Assembly (NCBI GenBank): GCA_002224055.1 | Contig: AZLU01000101.1 | Span: 79,668 to 143,667, forward strand | DNA from: Pezizomycotina sp. ARF18 | Taxonomy: Eukaryota; Ascomycota | Length of the DNA stretch: 64,000 bases | Reading direction: 5' to 3' | Shown here: positions 45,775 through 58,966 of the stretch, piece by piece | Layout: each line of letters opens with the position of its first letter | Position numbering within the stretch: the stretch's first letter is position 1 | The notes under the pieces: model-generated | The model's database searches: none | The model's input: the letters and a program-made list of their open reading frames with translations, nothing else | Told to the model about the DNA's origin: nothing | Program-made: the position numbers and the translations under genes

Positions 45775-46955
45775 AATATTAACACTTTTCCTCTTTTTTC
45801 TATTTCCAATCCGAGCTGGATCGGAAAACTTCAAATCATGTAGCGATAACAGAGAAATATTAAATTTACAAGTCAGCATGATTTAATCAGTAATCGCTCA
45901 TCTATAAGAATCGAGAGCCTTGATTGTCCCAAGAAATCACCCTTCATTCATTACTGATGGTGCACAGCCGTTGATTTGCGGATTAGATCTGCATTCATAT
46001 TTTGCCGCCATCCCTCCGCTCGGCCCCTCTGTACATGTAAGTTTACACCATTGGACGCAAAGCTGCAATAAGTATCCGTGCGTAGCAACTCCTGATAGAT
46101 TTGCCGTAACATAGCATTGATGATAATTAGGTCTTGAAACGTGCTTACCATCTGTTCCTTAGGCTCCACAATTTAGATGCGTGGAACAAGATCTGCGCAC
46201 GCTAACTCGGGATGTTAAAACGAGGGGATGCTCTGTAAGAGTTACTTATCGCAGAAGTTAACATGAATACTGTAGTTTAAGACATGCAGATTTTGATGTT
46301 GATGTAGCAATCTCTCCAGCCGTGATCCGTCGTGTAAGCATCCCGAATCAGCGGGGACCAACGCCACGCCTGTACCCGTGAAGCCCTGACAAATCAAACG
46401 ACTACGAGTCTTCTCGCACGCTCGCAAGCTTATTTGCGACCACAGTTTCTATCGCATAAGACAATAAACAGCGCAAGGGACTATAACCAATAGCAATTCT
46501 TGTATCGCAGGGTTGCAATCGCCTTCAGCGGAGGTCCGCTGCGGCTCTCATGTAGTTCACCGCTAAGCCTCATGTATGATATGACGTTTTGCGGTCTTCG
46601 CCCAGTCCGGTTCCAGTAGGAAAAATCTTGTTTTTTGTACACGTCGGCATTAGCGAACTTCCGGCGCCTCCTCATCAGGCTCGACCCGCCCTAGAGCAAT
46701 TCGGGACCACATTGCACTCAAAGGCTGACTGATGAGGGTTTGCGGTGAATCCTAAAATGCAGCACTAATATTACGTGGTATTGCTTAGCAAAGTATCAAA
46801 AATGTCCGTTTTCAGGTTGTCATGCAATATAAATACGAGTTCGCCAGTACTCTGCGTTTTTTGTTTCCCGTCTCTTCTCCCCAATTGTGCCTTAAGATAG
46901 TCAATTGCTGTACCAATTTATAGCTACACTGACACTTATTTACAAACTTTGATTA
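45775..46955. other. Intergenic stretch with promoter of the 46956 gene
   Basis: No supported gene. TATAAATA at 46828-46835 precedes the next start codon by about 120 bp. Confidence 0.45.
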
Positions 46956-48361
46956 ATGATTATGCGTATCAACCTCACTGCTGTCGCGTCCGCTAAATCG
47001 CGCCTGGACGCCGCAGTGAAACAAACTGCCTTATCGCAGATTCCGGAGTAACTTTTGCATGGTCGACGCTTCAAACAACATTCTCTTCAGCCATGCCGCC
47101 GGTATAAGTTCTTCGGAAGAAAAAGCGCACCCGCTAGACGACAATACAGTCTTCTGGGAGCCTCAATATGCAAAGTAATCGCCGGCGTTGCTGCCGTGCA
47201 ACTTGTAGAGCAAGGGAAGATAGACCTCGACGATGAAGACGTGGTGTACAAGTATCTACCCGAGCTCAAGACACCAAGGACTCGCCGGGTGGAGAAGCAG
47301 AAGAACGATGGCAGTGAAGAAGAGGAGGAGGTGCCTGTTTGGAAAGAGCCAATGGGAAAGTAACATTGAGAGGCTGCTGACCCACACCTGTAAGCAAACC
47401 ACATCTGAGTCCTCTCTTTATTGCCGCTGTAAAAGCGTATGCTTTGGATTACAAGTTGACTATTCTTCGAAATCTTAGCGGGCTTTAGCTACGGATTCGC
47501 GATTTATAATTATAAAGTGGATCATGCAAGATCCAGCCCCGCGCTAACGCTCACACTGAAGAAATCATGCTCGCCAACCGTTCCTTGCGACCTGGTACGG
47601 GAGTTCAGTATGGAATTCCCTCGACGTTGCGGAATCTCCGTAGAGCGCATCAGCGGGCAAAAGCTTGGAGAATTTTCAAGAAATATTTTCGCCCCGATAG
47701 GCTTGAAGAGCACGACGTTTCCAACAGAAGCATGAAGTCCCGCCTTCTACAGTCCACTTCCCGCGATGCCGCCGGAATCTAGCGGGCGAGAGAATTCAAT
47801 CCTTAACCCGGTCGGCCTGAAAAAGGTGCAACTCCAGCAATTGCTTTTGCTCCGGTGGAGGCGTCTGTTCAGTACGATCGGCGACTACACCACTTTCCTA
47901 GCAAAGTGTTCTGAATCACGGCGGGGGCGTATTGAAGCTGGAACACTGGATCTAATTTCGAGAACTCGTTGCCCAAATCGATCCTCCGGAGTCTGAAGGT
48001 CGCGCAGGCTCGTGCCTGTTGCACAAATCGCCACCAACCTGATGAACGACATCACAGCGTGGTAGCGATCAGCCGGGATTGCAGTGGCACGGACTCGCGA
48101 TCTTTGTACTCGGGGAAGACGTCCCATGTGGAAGGAAGAAAGGGACCGCGTTATGGGTGTCTGCCAAATTGCTATGGTGGGCTGATAGACTACTGGAGTT
48201 GTGGTCTCATGGTTGCGGGAATAATGCCTTATGATGGTACTTATAACCCCTCGGCGACGTTTAATTGTTTTCCTTGATGCTAACCACTTCATATTACTCT
48301 CCTTACAGACAAAGTAGTTTCAGTCCGCGATAGCGTTGAAGCAGATTATACGCCGGCTTGA
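46956..48361 (+). CDS. Beta-lactamase-fold serine hydrolase (class C/esterase type), frame-disrupted
   Basis: ATG 46956 opens a protein without obvious signal peptide. Frame-corrected pieces give MVDASNNILFSHAAG, HPLDDNTVFW and the catalytic Ser-x-x-Lys motif SICK (47163-47174), then VIAGVAAVQLVEQGKIDLDD and YLPELKTPR. Later come LLTHT and FSYGFAIYNYK (47380-47515), GVQYGIPS (47600), FAPIGLKSTTFPTEA (47695), GGVFSTIGDYTTFLA-like text (47860-47905) and LPKSILRSLKVAQAR (47968). A final intron (48237-48308, branch TGCTAACC) joins MPYD to DKVVSVRDSVEADYTPA, ending at 48361. The fold is that of beta-lactamases, penicillin-binding-like esterases and transesterases; substrate unknown. At least six single-base frame changes are present. 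Confidence 0.7.
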
Positions 48362-51300
48362 AGAAACGATAGCTAGGATTTGGGCGGAGTCATGTACCAG
48401 TTTCTTTCTGATGATCAATAATACGATACTTCTAGAATTTCTCCCCCAATTGATTTTCACTCAGGTTTACGGTATAATAATGTTACTAAGCATTGAATTA
48501 AGAAACCTTTCAAAGTTACCTGTACGGTTCTCTATTTCAAATTGAGAGCAGAAATATTTATGTGAGCAAAGCACAGCTGTACATAAATAATTTTCTTGTT
48601 TTGAGAATTTGATGTGACATTTCTTTCATATTAAGATCAAGAAGGATGAGTATAAGTATACATCGACGGCGAATCTTCGAGCTATGCGATTCAGGTAAGT
48701 AAACAGCGACAAAGGAAGAAAAAGGATGAAGGTCAAGGCTAGTGTACATATGGCGCAAATGAAGATATGCTTTTGTATACTAAAGTATAAATAGAGAGAA
48801 CAAAGAAACGTTGTCCATGACTTTGGCTTTTATGAAGGACTTTAGTATCGTTAAAATCTGAACATGAATATAATTGGATATCTGATAAGTGTAGTGTCAT
48901 GGGAGGTGGTCTTATTTAATGGTCGATCGTTGGGTTATACGTGTCATGACCTATCGTCCCAAAATAATCGTTAGTATTCATCGAAGAACAGAAAAAATTG
49001 CATGACACCTGGTTAACTTACGGCCAAGATGATCTTTCGCACTCTTGGAGAGAGACCTCGCTTGCTCGTTTGATCTCGTGTGCCCTGTTTTGGTAGAAAT
49101 CTTAGTTATCCACCATATTGCATACGGGCATCTCAGGCAACTTACTGCTCAGCAGCCTCCTCTTCAAGGCGTTTACGTGGTTACGTGCTTCCCTACACGG
49201 CATTTTTGCAGAGGGAGGGCTTTTGTCGGCTTCCAATTCGGCCTCTCGGCCAGTCTCACGCGCTGATGGATAGAAGGATCCTCGTCCGCACGGTCCCGGA
49301 CAGGAACCCTCGACGCTGAGGCTCTGAGATGTTGTCGGGACGTGGCATGGTGTACCATTCCTCGTGGGCGAGTCCCGCCAACGAACGACGGCGACCGAAG
49401 AAGCCCGCTGCGACGCTTTGGGGCGCTCTCGTTGTCGGCCCTGGAGGGGGAGAGGCATCCGCTCCGTTTCGTGTTGTGTCGTGAGAAGAAAGGCATGTTT
49501 GGATGTTATAATGTGCTCTGGGAATGTCTTTGACTTTGCTAACGGGCTTCAGGATGTATGTAGTAAGATACCTTGAAGAATAACTATCGCGTTCGCTAAG
49601 AATTTAAGGGAACTTGGTGGTTATTACTTATGAAGCAAAAACAAAAAATCTAACGATATTACCCGTGCTCAGGTGCTACAGCTATATATCACAGGAAACA
49701 TGTGGCCTGTCCCGTGTTTTTTTGTGATAATTCATTCATGATCATCATTCCTGCTAAGCTTAGAAGTTGCTTTTCGTCACCGGTACGCTATTCCTAAGCA
49801 TTGACGTCAATGGTTGTGCAATTCGGTGGGTGGTTTTCGGGTTGTGTTTAACCGATCGGCTGCGATTGGGTCGATAACGCCCCTGCCTATGTCATATTCA
49901 ACAACAAAATTTTCTTTCTTGATAAGAAAACAGGAAAGAATCAGTGTTTATGTGGTCAAAGCTGTCTCTTGTGGGCAGCCACATCGCTTCTCGAAAAGCC
50001 TACGGAATTTCATTGAAATATTCGCTACTCGTGCCCCTACACAGTACTTTGCGAGAGCTCTTCCAGACGATGACATGTCCGATGATTCATTCCTAGCGAA
50101 GCATTCCCAGGAGTACGCTCGGTCCATTTTGTCAATAAATATGTTCCCCACAGATTCAAGTTAACAGCCTGCGCTATAATCTGGGACGAGATCATTGCAC
50201 CCCAAGCATCGCAACGTGGAGAGAACGCTGCAGTTTATGCAGCTCGTTTATAGGGTTATAGTTAGTTCAGATACATTGATGGTCGTGCGTTAAAACGCTC
50301 TAGCAGCTGTTAGGAAGTTTTTTTAACCTCTAGAATATTCTAGACGCCTTCTGGTCCGATTCTGATCGATCAGCCCTTGCATTTGGAACCAGTCACAAAC
50401 ACTGGCGTAAACAATTACCACCATCGCGACATTAGATCCCACATTGAGCTGTTCTCAGCCACATAATTACATCTTTCGATGAAGTCTCCAGCGTCGTTAT
50501 GTATGTAGAATGGTAAAGACACCTGTTCCCTTGAAGACACGATTCTTAATGTCACAAGAGCGATGTAAAAAGATATCTTTATCTCCCTTGTTAATCAAAA
50601 AACAGGGGGGGAAATGTAGGTCTGCGATATAGCAATAAATGCCAGTGAGTTCTCGGACTGGGAGTTTGAAATGTTCCCTCATAACGTCTCTGCTTCCTTT
50701 CAAGAGGATCTATACGCCTCTATGTTATGATTATTTCGAGCTTCCTTCCACGTGTCACCGGATGCTATTTATGGATACTCTCACCTTTCCTTCTCATGAA
50801 TATATTGCTCATAAACATTTCGGCTCACTGTCCATGTTTTCCGTACTCATGACACCTGTCTCATTCAATTTGCGAAAAGCATTGCAATGTAAACAACTGC
50901 CTTTGCGGGTTTCTACCTGAAAAGGAATTTCTAGTCTTTCCACTTCCCCCATGTTTATACTTATAATTTTAGATCAAGATCATCCGAAATTTTATAATAT
51001 TCTCGAATGAATTGCCGAAATCCGTATACTCAAATTTACGGTACCAGTGGAGCGGGTAAACCTATGTCTAATTCGTAATCCGACGAAGGAGCTAGACGAG
51101 TTTCATACTGTTAGCTAAGAATTCGAAAACCCGGGGAGATTTTGGGGCGCTTTTCGCAAATAAATAATAAGCCGAGACTGCCTTGTTTCGTCAACTGAGC
51201 ACATATCGTTATATAATCGCAATTTCCTACTGCTGAGCATTGCGATTGATGTGAAAAATAGAAAATGGATGGAAGGGTTCGAAGTTTGTGCGACCTCTTT

Positions 51301-53917
51301 CGCGGCAACTGTTCGCGGAACAGTCGAATTTTGAAGCCTAAAAATCTAGCAGACGTTTCCTTGCTTCGAAGTTCTAGACAGGTTTAAGTGGAAACACTGC
51401 GTGATTATACACTGTAGAGCGGCTTTATCAATCTGAAACAGCCCGCTCGTATTGGTCACCTTTACCCGTTAAATATGAACATTTTCGTCATTTACTGAGT
51501 CTCGGTCTGTAATGTAATGCATATATTAGCAAGACGGCAGATCATCGTTCGCGCTGTAGTGGGACTTTCCCGTAGTTAATATATCGCGTGATAAAATAAA
51601 TTACTTTCCCGAGATTTGTGATTTCTTCTAGCAAGTAATTATTGATAATTCTTAAGGCAAGGACGAGATCCAGGTTTGCATTTTACCCTGTCGTCGCAAC
51701 GTACCATACATTAACCGGTAGAATCCAACTTTTTGATTCCTTCTAGAATACTCAGCTCTGTGTTCCATGTCTTAAACCTCCTGTTGGCTTTTGGTCCATT
51801 GTTAGGTGAAATGGAGATATGTATCGACATCTGTGGAGGGGAGCTTCGAACCTTCTTTGGAAAGGAAGGCAATCGATGTAAGGATAGCCCAAGATTTGCT
51901 GTCTGTTCACATATTCCGGGCCGAAGCACTGTTGGTTCTGAAAAAGCTGAAGTCAATGCCGAGCACTGGATTTCAGCTCCTTATTACGTGTTCAGTGCAA
52001 CTAAAAGCGAGCCACGCTCTAGGGCTATTTCCATGTCTTTTGGTGGATTCAAATCGGAAATTTGAAATAAAGCAAATTCTTGAACCAGATGCAGAATGGC
52101 CGGCGGTATTAATGCGGCAAGCTACAAAGATATACTAAGCCTTCTTGACTTCTCGCTCATTGCGACAGAACACGATATTTCCGTCGGTGGAGTTTGATGT
52201 CCGATTCTGGTTCAAAGGCCGCCGCAGAATTCCATTCTTGAAAAGAGAATCCAAACACGCCGAGCGAAGCCTGACAATCAGTGCCAAAAGAAGTACCTCT
52301 CTGCTAATCATTCCTATGATCTAGAAGGTTGCTGGGTTGTTCCTGCAAGTCAAGTTGAGATCATCTGGATCCTGCCAGCTGCCTTCGTGTTCCGGGTTGA
52401 CTTGATAGAACTGTCTAAACGAAGAAGAGCCCGAGGTTCCTGTCTGCCTGTTACTGCCGAAGCGATAGTCGAAGCGATCATCTTCTGCCTATCGCGACAC
52501 CTTTCAAGAATCCATCGTGACAGCCATATGTTGAAACGAAACTGCCATGCCGCTGAGCAATTCTTGAGAGGACGAACAAGAATGACGGCGAGGCTACTCC
52601 AGCGGATCCCTCCAGATTCTACAAGTTAAAGGATACCGGAAATATACTTCCTGTAACGCGGCGTGAAACATGGTGGATGTGGGTAAACTCCGGGTATCTC
52701 CACCATTTCCAAAATACTTTTATGATAAGGGGTGTTCGTACCATTTTTGAGTGGGCGGTGAAAGAGCCACTCCGGCAATTAAAATGTCACAGCATCTGTC
52801 TCAGCTGCCGAACATACCGAAACGTAACAAGAACCCATTCTACGATGATCAGATACTCGAAAATGCCAGGAAGATGCGAGAGACAGAGAGCGGCCTTGGC
52901 CCCCGTATCTGTATCTTGTTCTTTTTGAACGAATGAGACGTCTTTGGGATGTCGAGGTAGTTCTATTCATGGTAATTGAGCATCGCGGCATAACACTTCA
53001 TACCGGAGAAAGAGGCTGCAAACAGAAGTATAAACGAAATAACGAAACGAAAATGACCAAAAAGAGGTAGACTAGGGTCCGGAGAATAGGACCCTTTCTC
53101 AGCAAAATCTGATAAAACAATTAGGAAATGCATGCAGCTTTACCTCCTCGGAGAGTCACGGTCGCCAGTACGTCAAAAGTGTGTATAATTCGAAACGCAG
53201 TATGAATCAATTCTCAGCGCCGCCCAAGGAACTAGCGATACACTTCGTGGTACCTTCTGAGAGAGGTAACTGTATGGCTGAAGATGTTAGATTTTTCACA
53301 CAAAGTTGTACCTTCTAACCCGTATCTTCTTCTCCTACCGAGACCCCCACTTGACATTGTCCCTGAGGCCCTCCTGAATAGCAAGCTTTATTACCTTGCC
53401 TCTTTTCTAAGGATGGGATTATGAGTGGACACTAAGCGAAAGGGGAGGATGTAGTAGTAATATGCGTCTAAGACGTTTTAGAAGGAAAAGCAGGAGACTG
53501 GTCGGATTTCAGACCTCCAAGATCCTCCGCTGCTTTTGTTCCACGGCGATCCCGCCCGCCGCCCATTCTCGAATTCTCACAACACTGAATAAAACCCTTC
53601 GGCAGTCCACGTTCGTAAAGAATCTTCTTCCATTTTAGATCTTATTTTGTCTTTTATGAAATCCTATCGCATTTTGCTATATTTACTCCAACAATTGATA
53701 ACGTGAGAGAAAGTTGGGGATTGCTCACCGGTTTCAATTGTATTGTTATCTAACATGTTTTAAAGTACATTACGTTCTTATATCTACTGCTGCGCAGCCC
53801 ATTTTACTTCAATTCTATTGCTGTGCAATTGCCTGCATTACACCATTACATTCTTAACTTTTCGACAACCGATTGTGGCTGCAGCGCAGTCCACGATCCT
53901 TTAAATTCGCCGAAGCG
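48362..53917. other. Gene-poor stretch of about 5.5 kb
   Basis: I find no protein family here. Open frames include 49102-49458 (minus, in a GC-richer block 49040-49500), 49814-50164 (+) and overlapping frames at 51733-52138 (+). None shows motifs or consistent codon bias. The region may hold eroded genes. Confidence 0.4.
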
Positions 53918-56398
53918 ATGTCGTCTCAGCAGTTACCACCGACACAACCGCCGAGGGATTACTTCCTCGAGATGCTGATACCCTCGTTGGTGATGACAAT
54001 AGCCGCCTTAGCACTGGTCGCCGGGAGGGTTTACGTGCGGTTACGAATATTACGATCTTTCGGATGGGACGACTGGCTGATAGTAGGGGCGGCTGGTGGG
54101 TTAATAGCGGGCATGATCATAACGGGATTCGCAGCGAAAGCAATAGAGGCGCTGGCAGAGATGTTCAACCGACTATTGGCGGAGGCGGAGATTATCGATG
54201 AAACGGGGGACGCCGAAGCCGCGAATAAGCTGGCTACGACTATCTACCCTGAGATTCCTAATTACAATACGGTGGGTGGAAGCACTTTAAGTCTCCGAAG
54301 AATACGATAATGAATGAAATCTAGAACCACAACGGCATGTCTCTATCCTGTGTTACTGACAGAGTATGTGATTTTTGCTAGATGATACAAGCCCAAATCA
54401 TCGCCTACTCGTCTCCAATACCTTGCCCGGCTTTCTATTTGCTTTCGTATCGCCGCTTCACGCCCCGCGAAGTCTCTCCGCTGCTGCGTAAGCTCACCGT
54501 GGTTTTTTCCATTCTCACGGTATTGATTGGCATCGCGTCCGAAGTGATCGCGATTGCACCCTGCTGGCCACCGCACCTGCTCAACTACATGCAACAATAC
54601 GTCGCCGCCACTAACGAAGCTTTCTTCGGTGCCCATCCCCTGCCGTTTAAGTGCCTAGACGAAGTACTAGTAGTCATCTTGGGAAATAATTTGGAGTGGC
54701 TCCCGACCTGGTATATTCGCCATGCCATTTTTCATGCTTCAGAAGGCGAACATTAGGAAAGCTCAGAGGAGAAATCTTTACCTGCTGTTTGCGTTTGGAG
54801 GTGTGGTATTTGCAGCTGCGACAGCTCGTCTCATAATCGTGCTCTACGTGTCCTTGGGAGGAACTAGTTCATTTCGTATGTTCTTCTCGTCCCTTCCATT
54901 CTCTTTTAGTATAATCATATTCTAAATCGTTTTTTAGCGCTTAATGTCGCCGGCTTTCTTCTTTCGGGCCTGGAAGCAACCGCAATGGTCGCTACGGCCT
55001 GTATTCCAACACTGAACCCGCTATTCCGCATGATCAAGGGTTCGCGGCCGCTCACCTCCATCTCGACGGACGCTGAAAGCCGAGCTTAATCGAAAAAGAG
55101 CGGCCGGTGTCGAAATAACCGTCATGATGGACGGCGCTGAAGGACGTGAGGCAGGTCAGCCCTCTCGACCGCCCCGGTCACCAATGTACGGACCCAACGA
55201 TGAGATGCGCGATATGGAAACACGGGTTGGAGGCAGACCGGGCGTCTTGGCACCAACGCAGAGCTACGCGCTAGGACTTGGCGCAGGCACAGGCTACGGA
55301 CCAAGCTACGAGGACAGGCTGAACCTCCAAGTGGTCAACCCCGACAGGAGCCGTAGCACGACTCCAGGCCTTTCCCCATCTCCTACCCCTAGGCCAAACA
55401 CGTCAAAAGCTTTACCTTCACAACCACGCGTAGGTGCCGCTTCACCAGGTCGCAGCAAAACACCCACGAGCCAGTCTTTCTCGAACAAAGCCAGCGTCGT
55501 CCTCCCACCGATCCCCAGGATGAACAGCGTCAAATCTCTACCGTATTCTAGACCTTCTACAGCTAGATCGACCAATTCCGTGGACACGGGAAACCCCGGC
55601 GGCGTCATGGGTGGCGGCGTTGGGTTTCTTCCAGCCACGGAGATCCCAACGTTTCAGACTCAGACCTCATACACCAACACGGCTTCCATCCCAGACGTCC
55701 GCGTCGTCGCTTTCCCAACGCCCCGTCGTCCTCGCACAACAACCACTCAGCTTCCTTCTTAAGTCCAAACATCAACAACAACTTTAGTAATAACAGATCG
55801 TTGACGCCCGACAATCGTGACCGCGACGAGCGTCTTAGCGCTATTTCAACCACCGCTTCCGCGATAATTGATACATACACGGACCGCAACAACACACCAA
55901 CCCCCACGCCGCCTTCCCCTGGCGAAGAATACCCACCACGCCACCACTGAAACCGAAGCTCATGATCCCAAATAACCGCAGCCAAGCTCCCCGCGCTCCG
56001 TCGCCAGTGACTCCGCCGGATTCAATATATACTTACGGCTTCAGCGCCAGCCCTTCCTCTATGTACGCTCCTGATAACACCCCGGTACGATTACATCAAC
56101 AAAACCAGGCATTGAAAGCGTACACGAACGGGCAGAACTTCCACAGGGAAAGCTCGTCATCGTTCACGCTACCGAACGGGCAACCGAAGGGTGATATGAG
56201 GGATAGGAGAGATACGAAGGCAAGCAGCTTCTTCATCAACCTTAATAAGAAAGCTGATAGTCCGACGAGCACGACGGGGAGATAAACACGTATGGTAACG
56301 GTGTTGATGCATACGGACGCGAGGTCGTAGAGAAAGGGATTGACGTCACTGGTAAGAGGGTCGGCGGCGAAGGATACTCTGGATCGAAAGGATCCTAG
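53918..56398 (+). CDS. Rhodopsin-like 7TM protein with long disordered tail, frame-disrupted
   Basis: ATG 53918 starts MSSQQLPPTQPPRDYFLEML. Exon 1 (53918-54271) gives TM1-2 with RVYVRLRILRSFGWDDWLIV, the GWDDW motif of fungal rhodopsin-like/PTH11-type proteins. Exon 2 (54382-54875) gives LTVVFSILTVLIGIASEVIA, a Cys/Pro loop, a frame change near 54725, then RNLYLLFAFGGVVFAAATAR. Exon 3 from 54938 gives FLLSGLEATAMVATACIPTL, NPLFRMIKG and then the tail. One frame stops at 55087-55089, but the next continues in frame through 55124-55762 as a Ser/Pro/Thr-rich disordered region. It goes on through 55962-56285 and ends GKRVGGEGYSGSKGS at 56398. One gene with about three frame changes, or two genes; I favour one. 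Confidence 0.65.
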
Positions 56399-58646
56399 GC
56401 AGCCTTGGATCACCGGCCTTTACGGCACAAACTACAATAACGTATGGTCGGCAACAACAACGCGTGGATATAATTTACGGTCAAAACATGTCTATATCAT
56501 TCTGTTGATTTTACTAAATTTGCATATATTTTCTTTCTCTTTCTCTTCTCACTTTCTCACCATATGGAGTTTTTCAGGGGCAATTCTCCCCCACATGGTC
56601 ACTCATTTTCACCATTAGCGCATTTGTAATTATTAATTTTCATTTTGTCTATCTAGTTAACGAAACACTCATTTCTATACCATTCTATCTCCACGCACAG
56701 TATGATGTCTATATATACTAAATACAAAACATTTAAGTCAAAGCAAGCTATGCAACCGATCGTCATACCAAACCGCGTTTAATAGCCTATAAAATAATCT
56801 ATCCGTAATAGCTCATAGCAAGTTGTTCAAAGCTGTCACAAGATACGTCACGTATATAAGGGTAGGAGTTAGGTGATTGGTTTATATATATATATAAATT
56901 TCATATTGTACCGCTTATACTAAATTGTTGCTATTATTATGTATATAATGGTTGCATTAATCGGTGAAGAGGGAACGAGAACTTAAGCGGTAATACTGCG
57001 TTGCTTATCCAGACTTTCCTGACAACTTCGTCCCGTGTGTTCTCGGGCTCGAAGTCGTGTTGGCGCCCCGCGAGTTCTCGGGTTCGAAACCACGTGATCC
57101 GGAACCCGGCGTTTCACAAAAGCGAGGTCAAGGACGTAAAAAATGGAGCGAAATGCGAGATATATCAGTAATAATAGATTCTCGCAGAATCTCCCAGCTA
57201 TCCATTGTTCGAGCCTTCATGGCATACGACTTATGCAGTCGCGCCATGCGCGGGAGCTGCTGGGACTCTGGCGTGTCGGTCAACTCATACTTTACTAGAG
57301 AAGGCGAAGGTGACAACGCGCCCTTCTTTCGTGTACTACCATGAATCTCGGATTCTGGTTTCTCGAGCCCAAGACGCTCAAGGGTCTCAGTGAGCTCCCG
57401 GCATGCCGATAGGGTTCGGACTCCGGAACCCGATGCACTGTTGTTCGGGTCCCCAGAGACGGTCCACAGCGTCGAGCCAACCGTGCATGGTGTAAGGCTG
57501 CAAGGATTCCTCGTTATCAGGCGCGCTGGCATCATGTTGTACGCGTTCGTCGCCGTAAATACGGTGCTATGAAGGGCAAGCAAATATCGGATCGCTGTTA
57601 GTGAAACGATCCTCTACGACGACTAAACACAAGAGAGAAAGCAGAAGAAGAAGAACTGGATGGCGTGCCGGAAATAGAAAATTATAACCCCTACCACTGC
57701 ACCTTTTCGGTCACTTTGAACTCGCTTTTACTCTCTCGGACCGTACAGAGAGATCTGTTTCATATTGGATGTGAGCGATGCTGGCCTGGTGCTAGCACCA
57801 TATATAGCGCTGTGGTAAAGCTCAAAGGCTTCGAGATTTAGGAATAAGAGGCGTCGGTGACATATCATAAAAATTAGTCTCGAGGTCTCATTATAGCAGA
57901 GAAAGATGGTCTTTAACAGAAATATATCTCAAAAAGAAATTTCGGAATAAGAAGAAAGTGAGACGGCCGTATGGCTGCTCACGAGCAGGGTTCTTTTCTA
58001 TACCTTTCTTGTACGACATGGCTGATCCTTCGAGCTCAATTTCCGTCACTGCTATGAACACGTTAGTGCACATATTTGCCCGGGTCGACTGTGATGAGAA
58101 CTATGAATACTTACATCTGAGGCCACTCGTCCTAGCCTGGAGTGGACAACTCAAAGCAATACTCCCCTGATGGTAGTACCGCGTAGAAGGCTCCTTTCGA
58201 TGAGTGGGTATAGGAAAAATGTGGAGTCGACTCGATTAAGGCAGTTGGAGGACCCTCAAAGGGATATTTATAGTCTAGCTTTCCAAGGCCCGAAGCTCGA
58301 AAGACAGCTCGCGTTAGCCTTTCATTGTTTCGAGACAACGCGTCGCTAAAGCTATGCTTTGCTCGAAGCTATAACTGTCACTGAAGCTATAGCTATCGAT
58401 AAAGCTATCTCTCTCAACGAAGCTATCGATTCGAGGAATTACCCATGCTAGAAGGAGCCTCGCGCTTCGCTGAGCAAGTATCCGACACACAAGTGATACC
58501 AATGCGGGCTTTGAAGGTCAAATCCATCGCCGTATCATCCAGGTCCTTTCCAGAAATTCCCCTCAATAGGTAAAAAAAGCCTCAGCTCTCCATCCAAGAA
58601 CAGTATGCAACCGCGCGATGTTAAGCATAGGCCCAAGTGTGACAGA
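56399..58646. other. Stretch without supported gene before the copia element
   Basis: A 151-codon open frame at 57128-57583 (minus) has no recognised motif. A GGTTCGAAACC box at 57079-57089 resembles a tRNA B box, but no A box or acceptor stem is found. Confidence 0.4.
58345..58440. repeat. Degenerate GAAGCTAT tandem repeat
   Basis: Imperfect units of 15-20 bp with core (G/A)AAGCTAT recur five to six times (for example 58348, 58364, 58382, 58400, 58421). No coding or known function. Confidence 0.5.
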
Positions 58647-58651
58647 TAAAG

Positions 58652-58966
58652 TACTAGCTATTAGGCATGCCAAAGAGCATAACAAATCTATAGGCATCGA
58701 GGTGATGCTTATATAGCTGAAGAACAAGGAACTTCAACTAAAGATATCAAGATCTCAGCTGTAGATATCAAAGAGATTACGACGACAAGGCTCTGCGAGC
58801 CGTCGAGGCAGACTACATACATTATATTAAGATTATAGTATCATCAGTTATTTATATATATAGCATCGTATATTCCCTCAGTAGTCTAATTAGTTCTATA
58901 GTCAAAATCCATAAGTTCGATCCTATCCTACATTATTAGATATCATACCATACATCTACGCCAGCA
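58652..58966 (+). repeat. 5' LTR of the copia element
   Basis: 315 bp, from TACTAGCTATTAGGC to CTACGCCAGCA. The starting TA probably stands for TG changed by RIP. It keeps many CA and TG dinucleotides that are TA in the 3' LTR (GAGGCAGACTACATAC here, GAGGTAGACTATATAT there), so it is much less mutated. Confidence 0.9.

Noticed and set aside
49040-49500. GC-richer block with overlapping open frames on both strands
   Set aside because: No domain and no dominant frame; compared by eye with the 20.5-kb island and found unrelated.
57079-57089. GGTTCGAAACC, a perfect tRNA B-box-like sequence
   Set aside because: No A box at the right distance upstream and no acceptor or anticodon stems can be drawn; the flanking text is a short local duplication (CTCGGGCTCGAAG / CTCGGGTTCGAAA).
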